Source: NORP233 sp050186825 (GTDB lineage Bacteria > Planctomycetota > J058). Taken from it: 64,000 bases of DNA. Made by a program: the position numbers and the translations under genes. The DNA is taken from positions 155,187 through 219,186 of the forward strand of contig JBFWYD010000005.1 in assembly GCA_050186825.1 (NCBI GenBank), read 5' to 3'. The notes beneath the pieces are model-generated. The model made no database searches. It had not been told where the DNA came from and saw nothing but the letters and a program-made list of their open reading frames with translations. Below, one piece after another: positions 51,266-60,769 of the stretch. Each line of letters starts with the position of its first letter. The stretch's first letter is position 1.

Positions 51266-53973
51266 GCCAAGACGGGGCGCGGATCCGGGTCGGCGCGGCC
51301 GCGGCCGACGCCTCCGACGTGGGCGGCAAGGGCGGGAACCTGGGGCGGATGCTCGCCGCGGGCTTCCCCGTGCCGCCCTTCCTGGTCGTGACCACGGCCG
51401 TGTTCGCCGAGGTCGCCGCCCGCGCGCGCGATCCCATCGCGGCCGCGCTCGCGGGCTGGGATGGCCAAGACCCCGATAGCCAGGACCGCGCCGGCGCGGA
51501 GGCCGCGAGCGCGGCCATCGCGAGCGCCCTGCGCGAGGCGGGCCTCGCGCCCGAAGACCGCGCCGCCCTCGAGAGCGCGCTGGCCGCGGCCTTCCCGCCC
51601 GAGGCCTGGGTGGCCGTGCGCTCCTCGGCCCTGGGCGAGGACTCGGAGCAGGACAGCTTCGCCGGCCAGCTCGACACCTTCCTGCACGTGCCCCTGGCCG
51701 AGGTCCCCCAGAAGGTGCTCGACTGCTTCGCCTCGGCCTGGTCGCCGCGCGCGCTGCTCTACCGGCGCACGCGCGGGCTGGACGGCGGCGAGGTCGCCGC
51801 GGCGGCCGTGGTCCAGCGGATGGTCGAGGCCGAGGCCGCGGGCGTCCTGTTCACGGCCGACCCGACCCGCGGCGAGCGCGGGCGGATGGTCGTCTCGGCC
51901 GGGCTCGGCCTGGGCGAGGGCGTGGTCGCCGACCTGGTCGAGACCGACAGCCTGTTCGTGGAGCTCGCGAGCGGCCGCGTGCTCGAGCAGGTGGTCCGCG
52001 AGAAGCGCGAGCGCGTGGCCTTCGACCGCGAGGCCGGGCGCGGGACGCGGGTCGAGCCGGTCCCGGCCGAGCGCGCGGTCGCGCCCGCCCTGAGCGCGCC
52101 CCAGGTCGAGGCCCTGGCCGCCCTCGGGCGCCGGCTCGAGGAGCGCTTCGAGAAGCCGCAGGACGTGGAGTGGGCGCTCGACGGCGCGGGCGAGCTGTTC
52201 CTGCTCCAGACCCGCCCGATCACCACCTGGCTGCCCGAGCCCGGGCGCCGCGAGCGGATCTACGACAACAGCAACGTGGTCGAGGGCTACCCCACCGTGA
52301 CCACGCCCCTGACCTTCAGCTTCGTCCGCGCCGCCTACGAGGTGATCTTCCGCCAGAGCGCGCTGGCCTTCGGCGTGCCGGCCCGCGTGGTCGCGCGCGA
52401 GCGCGGGCTGTTCTCGCACATGGTGGCGCTGGTCGACGGGCGGGTCTACTACGACCTCCTCAACTGGTACCGCCTCTACGGGCTGGTCCCCGGCTTCGAG
52501 GAGCGCGTGCGCGCCTGGGAGGCCGCCCTCGGGCTCGAGGCCCGCGAGCTGCCGCCGCCGCCGGGCCTGCGCGAGAAGCTGCGCGCCCTGCCGGCCACCC
52601 TGCGCGGACTCCGCCGCGTGCTCTGGAACTTCTGGACGCTCCCCCGCGAGGTGCGCGCCTTCGAGCTGCGCTTCCGCCGCGCCCAGGAGCGCTTCGCCCG
52701 CACGGACCTCCTCACCCTCGACGCCGAGGAGCTGCTCGAGGTCTACGAGCGCCTGGTGCGCGACCTGCTCGAGCGCTGGGAGGTGACCACCGTCAACGAC
52801 TTCTACGCCTTCCAGCTCTACGAGCTGCTGGGCAAGCTGCTCGACCGCTACGGCTTCCCCCAGGGCGCCGCGCTCAGGAACGACCTGCTCTGCGGCGAGA
52901 CCGGGATGGAGAGCGTGGAGCCGGTGCGCTCGCTCGTGAGCCTGGCCCACGAGGCCCGCCAGACCCCGGCGCTCCAGGCGCTCTTCGCCGAGGAGCCGGA
53001 TGATGCGCGGGTGTGGGAGCGCCTCTCGAGCGACCCGAGCTTCGGCGTCTACCACGGCCAGCTCCAGGTCCACGTCGAGCGCTACGGCGACCGGACCACG
53101 GGCGAGCTGATGCTCGAGACCCCGTCCCTGCGCGACGAGCCGGCCCGGCTGGTGGCCATGCTCCGCGGTCACCTCGCCACCGAGCAGACGGTCGAGGCGA
53201 TGGAGGAGCGCGAGCGCGCGATCCGGCGCGCGGCCGAGGAGCGCCTCTCCAAGGGCCTGGCCGGCCATCCGCTGCGGGCCGCCTTCGTGCGCTTCGTGCT
53301 CCGCCACACCCGGGCCACGGTCAAGTACCGCGAGAACCTGCGCCTGGCGCGCACCCGCGCGTTCGGGATGGTCAAGCGCATCTTCCGCCAGCTGGGCGTG
53401 CTCCTGGCGGAGCAGAGGCTCCTGGGCGCGCCCGAGGACGTGCTCTACCTGGGCGTCGACGAGCTGATCGGGGTCGTGCGCGGCTGCGGCCTGTCCCGCG
53501 ACCTGCGCGCGGTCGTGGCCCTGCGCCGCGCCGAGTTCGAGGCCTTCCGCGAGCGCGAGCCGCCCGGCCGCGTGCGCGCGCGCGGGATCGCCTACGCCCG
53601 CCCCTTCCCCCGCGCCGAGGCCGCGGCCCCCCCCGAGGGCGCCCTGGCCGGGATCGGCGCCTCCCCCGGCCGCGTGCGCGCCCGCGCCCGCGTGGTCCTC
53701 GACCCGCGCGAGGTGGCGAACGTGAGCGGCGAGATCCTCGTGGCGCGGATGACCGACCCGGGCTGGGTGTTCCTGATGGTCACCGCGGCCGGAATGATCG
53801 TGGAGCGCGGCTCGCTCCTCTCGCACACCGCGATCATCGGCCGCGAGCTGGGGATCCCCACCGTGGTCGGCGTGACCGGCGTCACCCAGCGCATCGAGAC
53901 CGGGCAGCTGGTCGAGATCGACGGCGAGGCGGGGACGGTGGTCGTGGTGGAGGAGGACCCGCCCCAGGGTTGA
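51262..53973 (+). CDS. PEP-synthase/rifampicin-phosphotransferase-like enzyme
   Basis: A 903-residue protein. The ATP-grasp PEP/pyruvate-binding domain (about 1-320) shows DVGGKGGNLGRMLAAGFPVPPF, AVRSSALGEDSEQDSFAGQ and QDVEWALDGAGELFLLQTRPI. The middle (about 330-760) begins YDNSNVVEGYPTVTTPLTFSF, as in rifampicin phosphotransferases, and differs from true PEP synthase. The C-terminal swivelling domain has GSLLSHTAIIGRELGIPTVVG with the phosphorylated His near 855. It should transfer phosphate from ATP through His to an acceptor; pyruvate, a rifamycin-like compound or another small molecule are possible. All three domains look intact. Confidence 0.82.
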   Translation: MSQDGARIRVGAAAADASDVGGKGGNLGRMLAAGFPVPPFLVVTTAVFAEVAARARDPIAAALAGWDGQDPDSQDRAGAEAASAAIASALREAGLAPEDRAALESALAAAFPPEAWVAVRSSALGEDSEQDSFAGQLDTFLHVPLAEVPQKVLDCFASAWSPRALLYRRTRGLDGGEVAAAAVVQRMVEAEAAGVLFTADPTRGERGRMVVSAGLGLGEGVVADLVETDSLFVELASGRVLEQVVREKRERVAFDREAGRGTRVEPVPAERAVAPALSAPQVEALAALGRRLEERFEKPQDVEWALDGAGELFLLQTRPITTWLPEPGRRERIYDNSNVVEGYPTVTTPLTFSFVRAAYEVIFRQSALAFGVPARVVARERGLFSHMVALVDGRVYYDLLNWYRLYGLVPGFEERVRAWEAALGLEARELPPPPGLREKLRALPATLRGLRRVLWNFWTLPREVRAFELRFRRAQERFARTDLLTLDAEELLEVYERLVRDLLERWEVTTVNDFYAFQLYELLGKLLDRYGFPQGAALRNDLLCGETGMESVEPVRSLVSLAHEARQTPALQALFAEEPDDARVWERLSSDPSFGVYHGQLQVHVERYGDRTTGELMLETPSLRDEPARLVAMLRGHLATEQTVEAMEERERAIRRAAEERLSKGLAGHPLRAAFVRFVLRHTRATVKYRENLRLARTRAFGMVKRIFRQLGVLLAEQRLLGAPEDVLYLGVDELIGVVRGCGLSRDLRAVVALRRAEFEAFREREPPGRVRARGIAYARPFPRAEAAAPPEGALAGIGASPGRVRARARVVLDPREVANVSGEILVARMTDPGWVFLMVTAAGMIVERGSLLSHTAIIGRELGIPTVVGVTGVTQRIETGQLVEIDGEAGTVVVVEEDPPQG

Positions 53974-53980
53974 CTGACGC

Positions 53981-54715
53981 CTACGCCGGCCGCGCACCCG
54001 GCGGCGGGAAGAGCACGCACACCCCTTCCTCGACAGGGGGGAGCCATCCCGGGGCGCCATCGCGCGACTCGCGGGCGAGGCGCGAGACGACCACCTCGGC
54101 CAGCGAGTGCAGCGTGCCCACGTCGGCGCGGCAGTAGCGGACCAGGCGCGGGAGCGCGGCGCGGTCGCCGGCGAGGTAGGCCTGCCAGAGGCGCACGGCC
54201 TCGGCGCCGTCGAGCTCGCCGCCGGGGCGGCGCCAGCCGAGGCGGCGCTCGATGGCCTTGAGGCCGCCGCGCAGGCCGACCGCGCGGCCGGCCACGGCGA
54301 GGTCGAGATGCGGGAGGTCCCAGGGCAGGCCGGGGAAGGCGCGGCGCAGGCGCGGGAGGTCGAAGCTGATCCCGTTGAAGGTCACGAGCATCCGCGCGCC
54401 GGCCAGCTCCTCGGCGAGGCGGAGGGGGCAAAGATCACGGCCGCGCACCAGCACGCTGGTGTAGGCGCCGTCGGAGATGCCGACCAGGGTGATCGGGTCC
54501 TCGAGCGCCAGGCCCAGGGTCTCGATGTCGAGGTAGCGCGCGTGGTCGCGGAGCTCGGGGAACAGGCGCCACTGCTCCGCGGGCCGGAGCATCCGGCCCA
54601 GCGCCACGGCCTCCTCGAGGCCGATCGGGGCGCATCGCGCGCGAGTCTTCGGCGGCGGGAGGGCCGCGGTCGACGTGCCGTCCTTCGGTGTCATGCGCAG
54701 GAACTTATTGCGCAC
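53981..54715 (-). CDS. RNase H-fold 3'-5' exonuclease-like protein (YprB type)
   Basis: A 244-residue protein with a GTG start; an ATG eight codons later (MTPKDG) is equally possible. DEDD-type motifs are visible: YLDIETLGL (D-E), VTFNGISFDLPRL (NGxxFD), HLDLAVAGRAVGLRGGLKAIERRLGW and YCRADVGTLHSL. This pattern matches the YprB-like ribonuclease-H-superfamily exonucleases. It probably acts on nucleic acids in the cytoplasm. The upstream gap 54716-54906 contains CTTGATCGATC direct/palindromic repeats. Confidence 0.82.
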   Translation of the reverse strand: MRNKFLRMTPKDGTSTAALPPPKTRARCAPIGLEEAVALGRMLRPAEQWRLFPELRDHARYLDIETLGLALEDPITLVGISDGAYTSVLVRGRDLCPLRLAEELAGARMLVTFNGISFDLPRLRRAFPGLPWDLPHLDLAVAGRAVGLRGGLKAIERRLGWRRPGGELDGAEAVRLWQAYLAGDRAALPRLVRYCRADVGTLHSLAEVVVSRLARESRDGAPGWLPPVEEGVCVLFPPPGARPA

Positions 54716-54847
54716 GACCGACAGGCATCGGGCGCCTCAACCATGCGGGTTTCGCATCGGCGGGCCGGAAGTCGCTCCAGGAGCTGCCTCCAGCGCGGCG
54801 CCTCGCGCGGACCCGCGCGGCGAGCGGCGTCGGATGATGCCGCATCG

Positions 54848-54882
54848 CGCTTGATCGATCGCTTGATCGATCCTTGATCCGC
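54848..54882. repeat. GATCGATC-type short repeat cluster
   Basis: The run CTTGATCGATCG, CTTGATCGATC, CTTGATCCG contains three direct repeats with GATCGATC palindromes. It lies between the PFK stop and the exonuclease promoter region. It might be a protein site; nothing else supports it. Confidence 0.4.
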
Positions 54883-54906
54883 GCGGCGAAGCGCGCGTCG
54901 CGGTCG

Positions 54907-56127
54907 CTAGAACCTGACCGAGTCGACCTTCGGGGCCCGCAGCCGGTAGTGGCGCGGGAAGTCCGAGCCGACCAGGGGGCGGCAGTAGCTGTGGAAGGCC
55001 TGGGTCACGTTGTTGCCCGCCTCGTTGACGAAGTCGTCGGGCATCGTCTTGGTCTTGCCCGCGACCGCGTCCAGGGGCACCAGCTCGTAGTCCACGCCGT
55101 AGTCGAGCACGGGGCGGCGGATGACCACCGAGCCGTCCACGTCATCCCACATCGCGTACTGGACGGCCTTCTCGCCCACCTCGCGCGCCTCGCGCGCATC
55201 GCGGTCCGACACGCAGCCGGCGAAGGAGCGCTGCAGGTAGCCGAAGGTGTCGGCCCGGACGCGCTTGAGCTTGAGCCCGGCCGAGACCTTGTCCATCAGC
55301 AGGTCGCCGAGCACGCCCGTGCCAGAGAGCTGCACGTTGCCGTGGGCGTCGGCGCCCATGTCCTTGAGCGTCTGGATGATGGGCACGCCCTGCGCGTCGT
55401 GGATGCCCTCGGAGACGGCCACGATGCAGCGCCCGTGCTGGGTCATGACCCCATCCACGTCGGCCAGGAAGCGCTCGACGTCGAAGGTCCGCTCCGGCAG
55501 GTAGATGAGGTGCGGCCCCTCATCCACGTACTTGCGCGCCAGCGCGCCCGACGCGGTCAGGAAGCCGGCGTGGCGGCCCATCACGACCCCGATGTAGACG
55601 CCCTTGAGCGCGCGATTGTCCAGGTTCACGCCCTGGAAGGCCGAGGCAACGAAGCGCGCCGCCGAGCCGAAGCCGGGGGTGTGGTCGTTCTCGACCAGGT
55701 CGTTGTCCACCGTCTTGGGGATGTGCACGCAGCGGAGCTGGTAGTCCGCCTCCTCGGCCTGGCGGTTGACGATCCGCAGCGTGTCCGAGCTGTCGTTGCC
55801 GCCGATGTAGAAGAAGTAGCGGATGTCGTGGCGCTTCATCACCTCGAACATCCGCGCGCAGTAGGCCGCGTCCGGCTTGTCGCGGGTCGAGAGCAGCGCC
55901 GAGCTGGGCGTCTGGGCGACCAGCTCGAGGTTGTGCGTGGTCTCGCGGGTCAGGTCGAGGAAGTCCTCCTCGACGATCCCGCGCACGCCGTGGATCGCCC
56001 CGTAGACCCGGCTGATGTGGGTGAACTTGCGGGCCTCGAGGACCACGCCGACCAGGCTCTGGTTGATGACGGCGGTCGGGCCGCCGCCCTGGGCCACGAG
56101 CACCTTGCCTGCGAGCTTCTCGACCAT
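54907..56127 (-). CDS. pfp: 6-phosphofructokinase, probably pyrophosphate-dependent
   Basis: A 406-residue protein. VAQGGGPTAVINQSLVG is the N-terminal phosphate-binding loop. The discriminating sites read GGNDSSDT (Asp where ATP-enzymes have Gly) and PKTVDND (Lys where ATP-enzymes have Gly), both diagnostic of pyrophosphate use. MGRHAGFL and VSEGI for fructose-6-phosphate also match. Reversible phosphorylation lets it serve glycolysis and gluconeogenesis. The Asn in GGNDS replaces the more common Asp. The stop lies far from the next gene; upstream, nine bases away, is the saccharopine-dehydrogenase-like gene. Confidence 0.92.
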   Translation of the reverse strand: MVEKLAGKVLVAQGGGPTAVINQSLVGVVLEARKFTHISRVYGAIHGVRGIVEEDFLDLTRETTHNLELVAQTPSSALLSTRDKPDAAYCARMFEVMKRHDIRYFFYIGGNDSSDTLRIVNRQAEEADYQLRCVHIPKTVDNDLVENDHTPGFGSAARFVASAFQGVNLDNRALKGVYIGVVMGRHAGFLTASGALARKYVDEGPHLIYLPERTFDVERFLADVDGVMTQHGRCIVAVSEGIHDAQGVPIIQTLKDMGADAHGNVQLSGTGVLGDLLMDKVSAGLKLKRVRADTFGYLQRSFAGCVSDRDAREAREVGEKAVQYAMWDDVDGSVVIRRPVLDYGVDYELVPLDAVAGKTKTMPDDFVNEAGNNVTQAFHSYCRPLVGSDFPRHYRLRAPKVDSVRF

Positions 56128-56136
56128 CGGGGCCTC

Positions 56137-57210
56137 CTAGGCGTAGTACTTGCCGAAGCGGTTGGCGATGAAGGCCTCGTAGTCCACGTCCTCCTGGCGG
56201 ACGAAGCCCCGCTGGGGGAGCTTCTCCTCGAGCAGGAGGTCGAGCACGCCGCAGATCCCGGCCGCGGTCGTGATCTGGATGGCCGACCAGTTCTCGCCGT
56301 AGATGACCTGGTGGGTGATCGTGCGCGCGTAGACGCGCTCCACGAAGCGCCCGCGGTAGGTCCCGCGCGTGGACACGTAGACGACCACCACGTCCTGGTA
56401 GGTCCCCGGCAGGGCGCGCTCGAAGATGTGCCCCAGCTCCTCCCGGTGATGGTCCATGTCCAGGTCGTCCATCAGGAAGCGGATCAGGTGGTTGTGCCCG
56501 GGGTAGCGGATGGACTTGTAGTCCAGGTCCGAGACCCGGCCCTTGAGCGAGCGGGTCAGGCTGCCCAGGCCGCCCGAGGTGTTGAAGGCCTCGTAGCGCA
56601 CGCCGTCGACCATGATCTCCTCGAGGTCCTGCAGCGGCTGGAGCAGCACGTCGCGCCCGTCGCGGATGGCCTCGCAGGGGTTGCCGTACTCGTTGATCAG
56701 GCCCTGGGTGGACCAGGTCAGGTTGTACTTGAGCATGTTGCTCGGGTAGCGCGGCAGGGCGCCCACGCGCAGCTTGAGCTGGCGCACCTCCTCGAGCGGC
56801 TTGATCAGGTGCACGCCGGTGATGGTGATGAAGCCAGGCGCCAGGCCGCACTGGGGGATGAACGCCTTCTTGCTCTTCTCGACCTTCGCGAGCACCGCGC
56901 GGGTGGTCTCCACGTCCTCGGTCAGGTCGAGGTAGTGCAGGTCGTACTTGAGCGCCTGGTCGGCGATGAAGGGGTTGCTCTCGAAGGGGCAGCAGGAGAG
57001 CACCGCCTCGGCGCCTGCCAGCACGGGCTCGAGGGTCTTGGCGTCCTTGAAGTCCACGCGGAAGCCCTCGGCGTTCGGGGCCTTCTCCGCGAGCAGCTTG
57101 GCCGCCTCCTCGCTGACGTCGCCCACCCGCACCTGGTAACCGCCGTTACCGAGGAAGGTGGCGACCATCCGCCCGATCTTGCCCGCGCCCAGCACCGCGA
57201 TCGTCTTCAC
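56137..57210 (-). CDS. Saccharopine dehydrogenase-family enzyme
   Basis: A 357-residue protein. The GTG at 57210 is chosen for the AGGAGGT four to five bases upstream, giving MKTIAVLGAGKIGRMVATFLG with a Rossmann GxGxxG. LSCCPFESNPFIADQAL, CGLAPGF and YPGHNHLIRFL are typical of the saccharopine dehydrogenase/carboxynorspermidine-synthase group. It is likely an NAD(P)-dependent opine-type reductase acting on lysine or a related amine. Physical linkage to PFK is noted but its meaning is unclear. Confidence 0.85.
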   Translation of the reverse strand: MKTIAVLGAGKIGRMVATFLGNGGYQVRVGDVSEEAAKLLAEKAPNAEGFRVDFKDAKTLEPVLAGAEAVLSCCPFESNPFIADQALKYDLHYLDLTEDVETTRAVLAKVEKSKKAFIPQCGLAPGFITITGVHLIKPLEEVRQLKLRVGALPRYPSNMLKYNLTWSTQGLINEYGNPCEAIRDGRDVLLQPLQDLEEIMVDGVRYEAFNTSGGLGSLTRSLKGRVSDLDYKSIRYPGHNHLIRFLMDDLDMDHHREELGHIFERALPGTYQDVVVVYVSTRGTYRGRFVERVYARTITHQVIYGENWSAIQITTAAGICGVLDLLLEEKLPQRGFVRQEDVDYEAFIANRFGKYYA

Positions 57211-57280
57211 CAAGACCTCCTGGAAGGGGCGGGATTCTGCCACAGCCCAAGCTGCCGGAGGCGGACCACGGGTGTGACGT

Positions 57281-57826
57281 CTAGCCGAGCATCCGCACCC
57301 GCTGGCGGATCGCGTCCATCACCTGGGGCATCGCCTTCTCCTGCGCGACCGCCGCGAGCTTCTTGGGGATCCGGATCCTCGGCTCGACGTGCAGGGTGTA
57401 GACCGCCAGCGAGCGGCCGGGGTCGCCCTCGAAGGGCGTCAGCGTCCAGGAGCCGTCGTTGCGGTGGTAGTCGCTGGGCTCGGGGCCCAGGCGCCAGGAG
57501 CGGGTGTAGAGCTGGTCGGGCTCGACGTGGTGCACGCCCTCGGTGACCGCGCTCAGGTCCTTGAGCGGGAAGGGCATGGCCACGGTCATCCGCGTGCGCA
57601 CGCGCTCGCCCTCGCGCAGGAGCACCTCGCTGTGCTTCACCCGCGGCATGAACTCCTTGTAGCGGCCCGCGTCGTCGATCACGGCCCAGGCCCGGGCCGG
57701 CGGGGCGTCGATCACGGCCTGCATCACGAGCCGCGGCGTCTGCGAGCCGGGCACGGGCTCGGTCCGGACCACCACCTCGCCGCGCGCCAGGCGCGCGCGC
57801 AGGGCCGGGTCGAGGGGCTGGCTCAT
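57281..57826 (-). CDS. SRPBCC/START-like domain protein
   Basis: A 181-residue protein with the helix-grip pattern of the SRPBCC superfamily (polyketide cyclase/dehydrase): VMQAVIDAPPARAWAVIDDAGRYKEFMPRVKHSEVL and a long C-terminal helix. The family binds hydrophobic ligands. Its start overlaps the end of the glycosyltransferase gene by four bases, so it belongs to the sugar operon. Its role there is unknown. Confidence 0.8.
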   Translation of the reverse strand: MSQPLDPALRARLARGEVVVRTEPVPGSQTPRLVMQAVIDAPPARAWAVIDDAGRYKEFMPRVKHSEVLLREGERVRTRMTVAMPFPLKDLSAVTEGVHHVEPDQLYTRSWRLGPEPSDYHRNDGSWTLTPFEGDPGRSLAVYTLHVEPRIRIPKKLAAVAQEKAMPQVMDAIRQRVRMLG

Positions 57827-58578
57827 GGCGCCTCCTGGCGGCCGCTGCCCACCCGGCGGCCGAGGTAGTGGTGGCCGAGGGCCTCCAGGTACCAGCGCGT
57901 GTACTTGGGCAGCCAGGCCGCGAGCTGGAACTTCGACTCGCCCGCGGCGCGGTCGCGCCAGTGGCTGGGGACCTCGCCCACGCGGAAGCCGTAGGCCCAG
58001 GCCTTGACCGTCAGCTCGAGCGAGAGCTCGAAGCCGCCGGTGCTCTCGATCTCGACCGCGCGCAGGAAGCTCGTCCGGTAGATGCGGAAGGCGTTGGTCA
58101 CGTCGCGGGTGGGGATGTCGGTCAGGCTGTGCAGCGAGACCCCGGCCAGGCGCGAGAGCGTCTTCTTGAACAGCGGGCCGCCCTCCTGGCGCCCGCCCGC
58201 GCAGTAGCGCGAGCCCGCGACCAGGTCGTAGCCCTGCTCGATGAGGCGCAGCATGGGCTCGACCATCCGCAGGTCGTCCGAGAGGTCGGCCATCACCACG
58301 ACCACGGCGCCGGGGTGGGTGGCCGCGGCCATCCCCTTCTTGATCGCGTTCAGGGCGCCGCGCCCGAGGTCGTTCAGGAGCAGGCGCACGTTCGGGTGCG
58401 CGGGCAGCAGGGCCTCGACCGCGGCCACGGTCGGGTCGTCGGGGGTGTCGTGGACCACGAGCACCTGGTGGGGCACGGTCACCTGGTCGCGCAGCTCGGC
58501 CAGGGTGCGCGCGATGGTGTCCTGCTCGTGATAGACGGGCACCACGACCGTGAGCGGGAGCTCTTCGCGCATGCGCAT
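57823..58578 (-). CDS. Family 2 glycosyltransferase (dolichol-phosphate-mannose-synthase-like)
   Basis: A 251-residue protein. LTVVVPVYHEQDTIARTL starts the GT-A fold, VVVVMADLSDDLRMVEPML carries the DxD-like metal site and GSRYCAGG is typical of the DPM1/GtrB subgroup. It probably moves a sugar from a nucleotide donor to a lipid phosphate or other acceptor at the membrane surface. The stop and start overlap neighbours on both sides. Confidence 0.87.
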   Translation of the reverse strand: MRMREELPLTVVVPVYHEQDTIARTLAELRDQVTVPHQVLVVHDTPDDPTVAAVEALLPAHPNVRLLLNDLGRGALNAIKKGMAAATHPGAVVVVMADLSDDLRMVEPMLRLIEQGYDLVAGSRYCAGGRQEGGPLFKKTLSRLAGVSLHSLTDIPTRDVTNAFRIYRTSFLRAVEIESTGGFELSLELTVKAWAYGFRVGEVPSHWRDRAAGESKFQLAAWLPKYTRWYLEALGHHYLGRRVGSGRQEAP

Positions 58579-59807
58579 CAGCCCGGGGGCAGGTCGTCGG
58601 GGACCGAGAAGAACACCCGGCCCAGGTCGAACACGTTCCAGATGTCGGCCACGAGCAGCGGGCCCGCGGCGCGCAGGGCCTCGTGGCCGAGCGTGCGGTA
58701 GGCCTCGTGGTTGGTGGTCACGAGCACCGCGTCCGCCTGGCGCAGGAGCGCGGGCAGGTCGCCGGGCTCGAGGTAGGGGTCGTGGACCAGGGTCCGCGCC
58801 GCGTAGCGCTTGAGCACCTTGATCGCCTTGTAGGCGAGCGAGTTGCGGGCGTCGTCGATCTCGCGCTTGAAGGCCAGGCCCGCCACGAGCACGACCTTGC
58901 CCTCGAGCGAGCCGCCGAGCCGCGCGCGCAGCCCGGCGATCAGGTAGGCCGGGACCGACTCGTTGATCTTCCAGGCCGTGGTCAGGAGGTCGGGGAAGGG
59001 GGTGCGGTCGACGAGGAAGAAGCCGTCCTTGTAGAGGCAGGGGCCGCCGGTGAAGCCCGGCGCCTTGAGCCCGCCGCGCGGGTAGCCGGTGTTGACCAGG
59101 CGCAGGACCTCGTAGATGTCCCGCTCCTGCTGGTCCGCCAGCATCATGAACTCGTTGCCGATGGCGAAGTCGATGTAGCGGTAGACGTTGCAGAACAGCT
59201 TGGCGATCTCGGCCGAGCGCGCGTCGCTCGAGAGCACGGTCTCGACGAGCGGGCGGAAGAAGTCCTCGGCGCGGGCGCGGCTGGCCTCGTCGAGGGCGCC
59301 CACGATCTGGGGGATGCGCGGCAGCTCCGAGAAGCTGTGCCCCTGCGCGATGCGCTCGGGGCAGAAGGCGAGGAACAGGTCCTCGCCGACCCGGCGCGCC
59401 GTGGTGGCCTCGAGCCGGCGCTGCACGTACTCGGTGGTCCCCGGGCTGACGGTGCTGCGCAGGATCAAGAGCTGCCCGGGGCGGAGCAGCGGGCCGATCT
59501 GGTCGAGCACGCTCTCGAGCGCGTCGAACACCGGGTTCAGGTGCTCGTCCACGGGCGTGCCCAGGGTCAGGATCAGGACGTCCGCCGCGGCCACCTCCTC
59601 GACCCCGGTGCTGGCGCGGAAGCGCGGGCCGACCCGCTCGAGCACCTCCTGCGCCCCCTGCTCGAGGAAGGGCATCCGCCCGGCCGAGACCGTGGCCACC
59701 CGGGCCGCGTCCACGTCGATGCCCACGACCTCGTGGCCGCGGTCCGCGAGGTAGAGCGCGAGCGGGAGGCCGACCCGGCCGATGCCGAGCACGCAGACCT
59801 TGCTCAC
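58578..59807 (-). CDS. Nucleotide-sugar 6-dehydrogenase (UDP-glucose/UDP-ManNAc dehydrogenase family)
   Basis: A 409-residue protein from GTG 59807. KVCVLGIGRVGLPLALYLA is the NAD fold. LRSTVSPGTTE, FCPERIAQGHSFSELPRIPQ and NVYRYIDFAIGNEF are family motifs, and the catalytic Cys lies in FTGGPCLYKDGFFL. It oxidises the 6-OH of a UDP-sugar to a uronic acid. The QIVGALD and NVYRYIDFAI features lean toward the WecC (UDP-ManNAcA) branch. The start overlaps the epimerase stop (GTGA). Confidence 0.92.
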   Translation of the reverse strand: MSKVCVLGIGRVGLPLALYLADRGHEVVGIDVDAARVATVSAGRMPFLEQGAQEVLERVGPRFRASTGVEEVAAADVLILTLGTPVDEHLNPVFDALESVLDQIGPLLRPGQLLILRSTVSPGTTEYVQRRLEATTARRVGEDLFLAFCPERIAQGHSFSELPRIPQIVGALDEASRARAEDFFRPLVETVLSSDARSAEIAKLFCNVYRYIDFAIGNEFMMLADQQERDIYEVLRLVNTGYPRGGLKAPGFTGGPCLYKDGFFLVDRTPFPDLLTTAWKINESVPAYLIAGLRARLGGSLEGKVVLVAGLAFKREIDDARNSLAYKAIKVLKRYAARTLVHDPYLEPGDLPALLRQADAVLVTTNHEAYRTLGHEALRAAGPLLVADIWNVFDLGRVFFSVPDDLPPG

Positions 59808-60769
59808 GCGCGGCCCTCTTCGTGGTGCGCCCGCAGCCAGTCCACGACCTCGGGCAGCCCGCGCGAGAGCGGGACCTCGGCCTCGAAGCCGAGCAGCGCG
59901 CGGGCCTTGTCCACGGCCGGGACGCGGCGCTTGACGTCGTCGCGGAAGGGGTCCACGTGGTGGAAGCGCGGCTCGCTGCCCGGGCGGAGCATCCGCCACA
60001 GCTCGCTGGCCAGGTCCAGGATCCGCGTCTCCTCGGCGGTCGAGATGTTGAAGTCCTCGTCCACGGCCGCCTCGCTCTCGAGCACCACGCAGGCGCCGCG
60101 CGCGATGTCCGAGACGTGGGTGAAGCAGCGGGTCTGCTCGCCGTCGCCCAGGAGCTCGAGCGGGTCCTGCCCCTCGAGCAGCTTCTTGACCAGGTCCGGG
60201 ATCACGTGGGCGTAGCCCACCTCCTCGCCCGGGGCCTCGTTGACGCCGTAGGCGTTGAAGGGGCGCACGATCGAGTAGGGCAGCCCGTACTGCTGGCGGA
60301 AGGCGGTGCAGTACCACTCGCCCGAGAGCTTGGAGAAGCCGTAGGCGGAGCGGGGCACGGGCGTGGTGGCGAGGTCGGCCTCGGCCGAGGGGAAGCGGAC
60401 CGCGTTCTCGAAGACCATCGAGCTCGAGACGTAGACGATCCGCTCCAGGCCCAGCGCGGCGCAGGCCCCGAACACGCTCGCGTAGAGCTTGTCGTTCTCC
60501 GCCAGGATGGTGGCCGGGTAGCGGTGGAAGTAGCCGATCCCGCCGATCTTGGCCGCGAGGTGCACGCAGCGCTCGAAGCCGCGGAAGGCCTCGAGGGTGG
60601 CCGCCGCGTCGGTCAGGTCGAGCCGCACGAACTCGACCCCGGCGGGGATCGCGCTCTCCGGCTTGCTGAGGTCGTCGATCACGGTCACCGCGTGCCCGCG
60701 CTCCGCGAGCTGCTTGACCACCTCGCGGCCGATGAAGCCGCACCCACCCGTGACGACGACCTTGCTCAT
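59804..60769 (-). CDS. NAD-dependent nucleotide-sugar epimerase/dehydratase
   Basis: A 321-residue extended SDR protein. VVVTGGCGFIGREVVKQL is the NAD site, VYVSSSMVFE holds the catalytic Ser and SAYGFSKLSGEWY the Tyr-x3-Lys. RPFNAYGVNEAPGEEVGYAHVIPDLV is as in UDP-glucose 4-epimerase or GDP-mannose epimerase relatives. It is first gene of a four-gene minus-strand operon for making and attaching an acidic surface sugar. The exact substrate cannot be read. Confidence 0.9.
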   Translation of the reverse strand: MSKVVVTGGCGFIGREVVKQLAERGHAVTVIDDLSKPESAIPAGVEFVRLDLTDAAATLEAFRGFERCVHLAAKIGGIGYFHRYPATILAENDKLYASVFGACAALGLERIVYVSSSMVFENAVRFPSAEADLATTPVPRSAYGFSKLSGEWYCTAFRQQYGLPYSIVRPFNAYGVNEAPGEEVGYAHVIPDLVKKLLEGQDPLELLGDGEQTRCFTHVSDIARGACVVLESEAAVDEDFNISTAEETRILDLASELWRMLRPGSEPRFHHVDPFRDDVKRRVPAVDKARALLGFEAEVPLSRGLPEVVDWLRAHHEEGRA

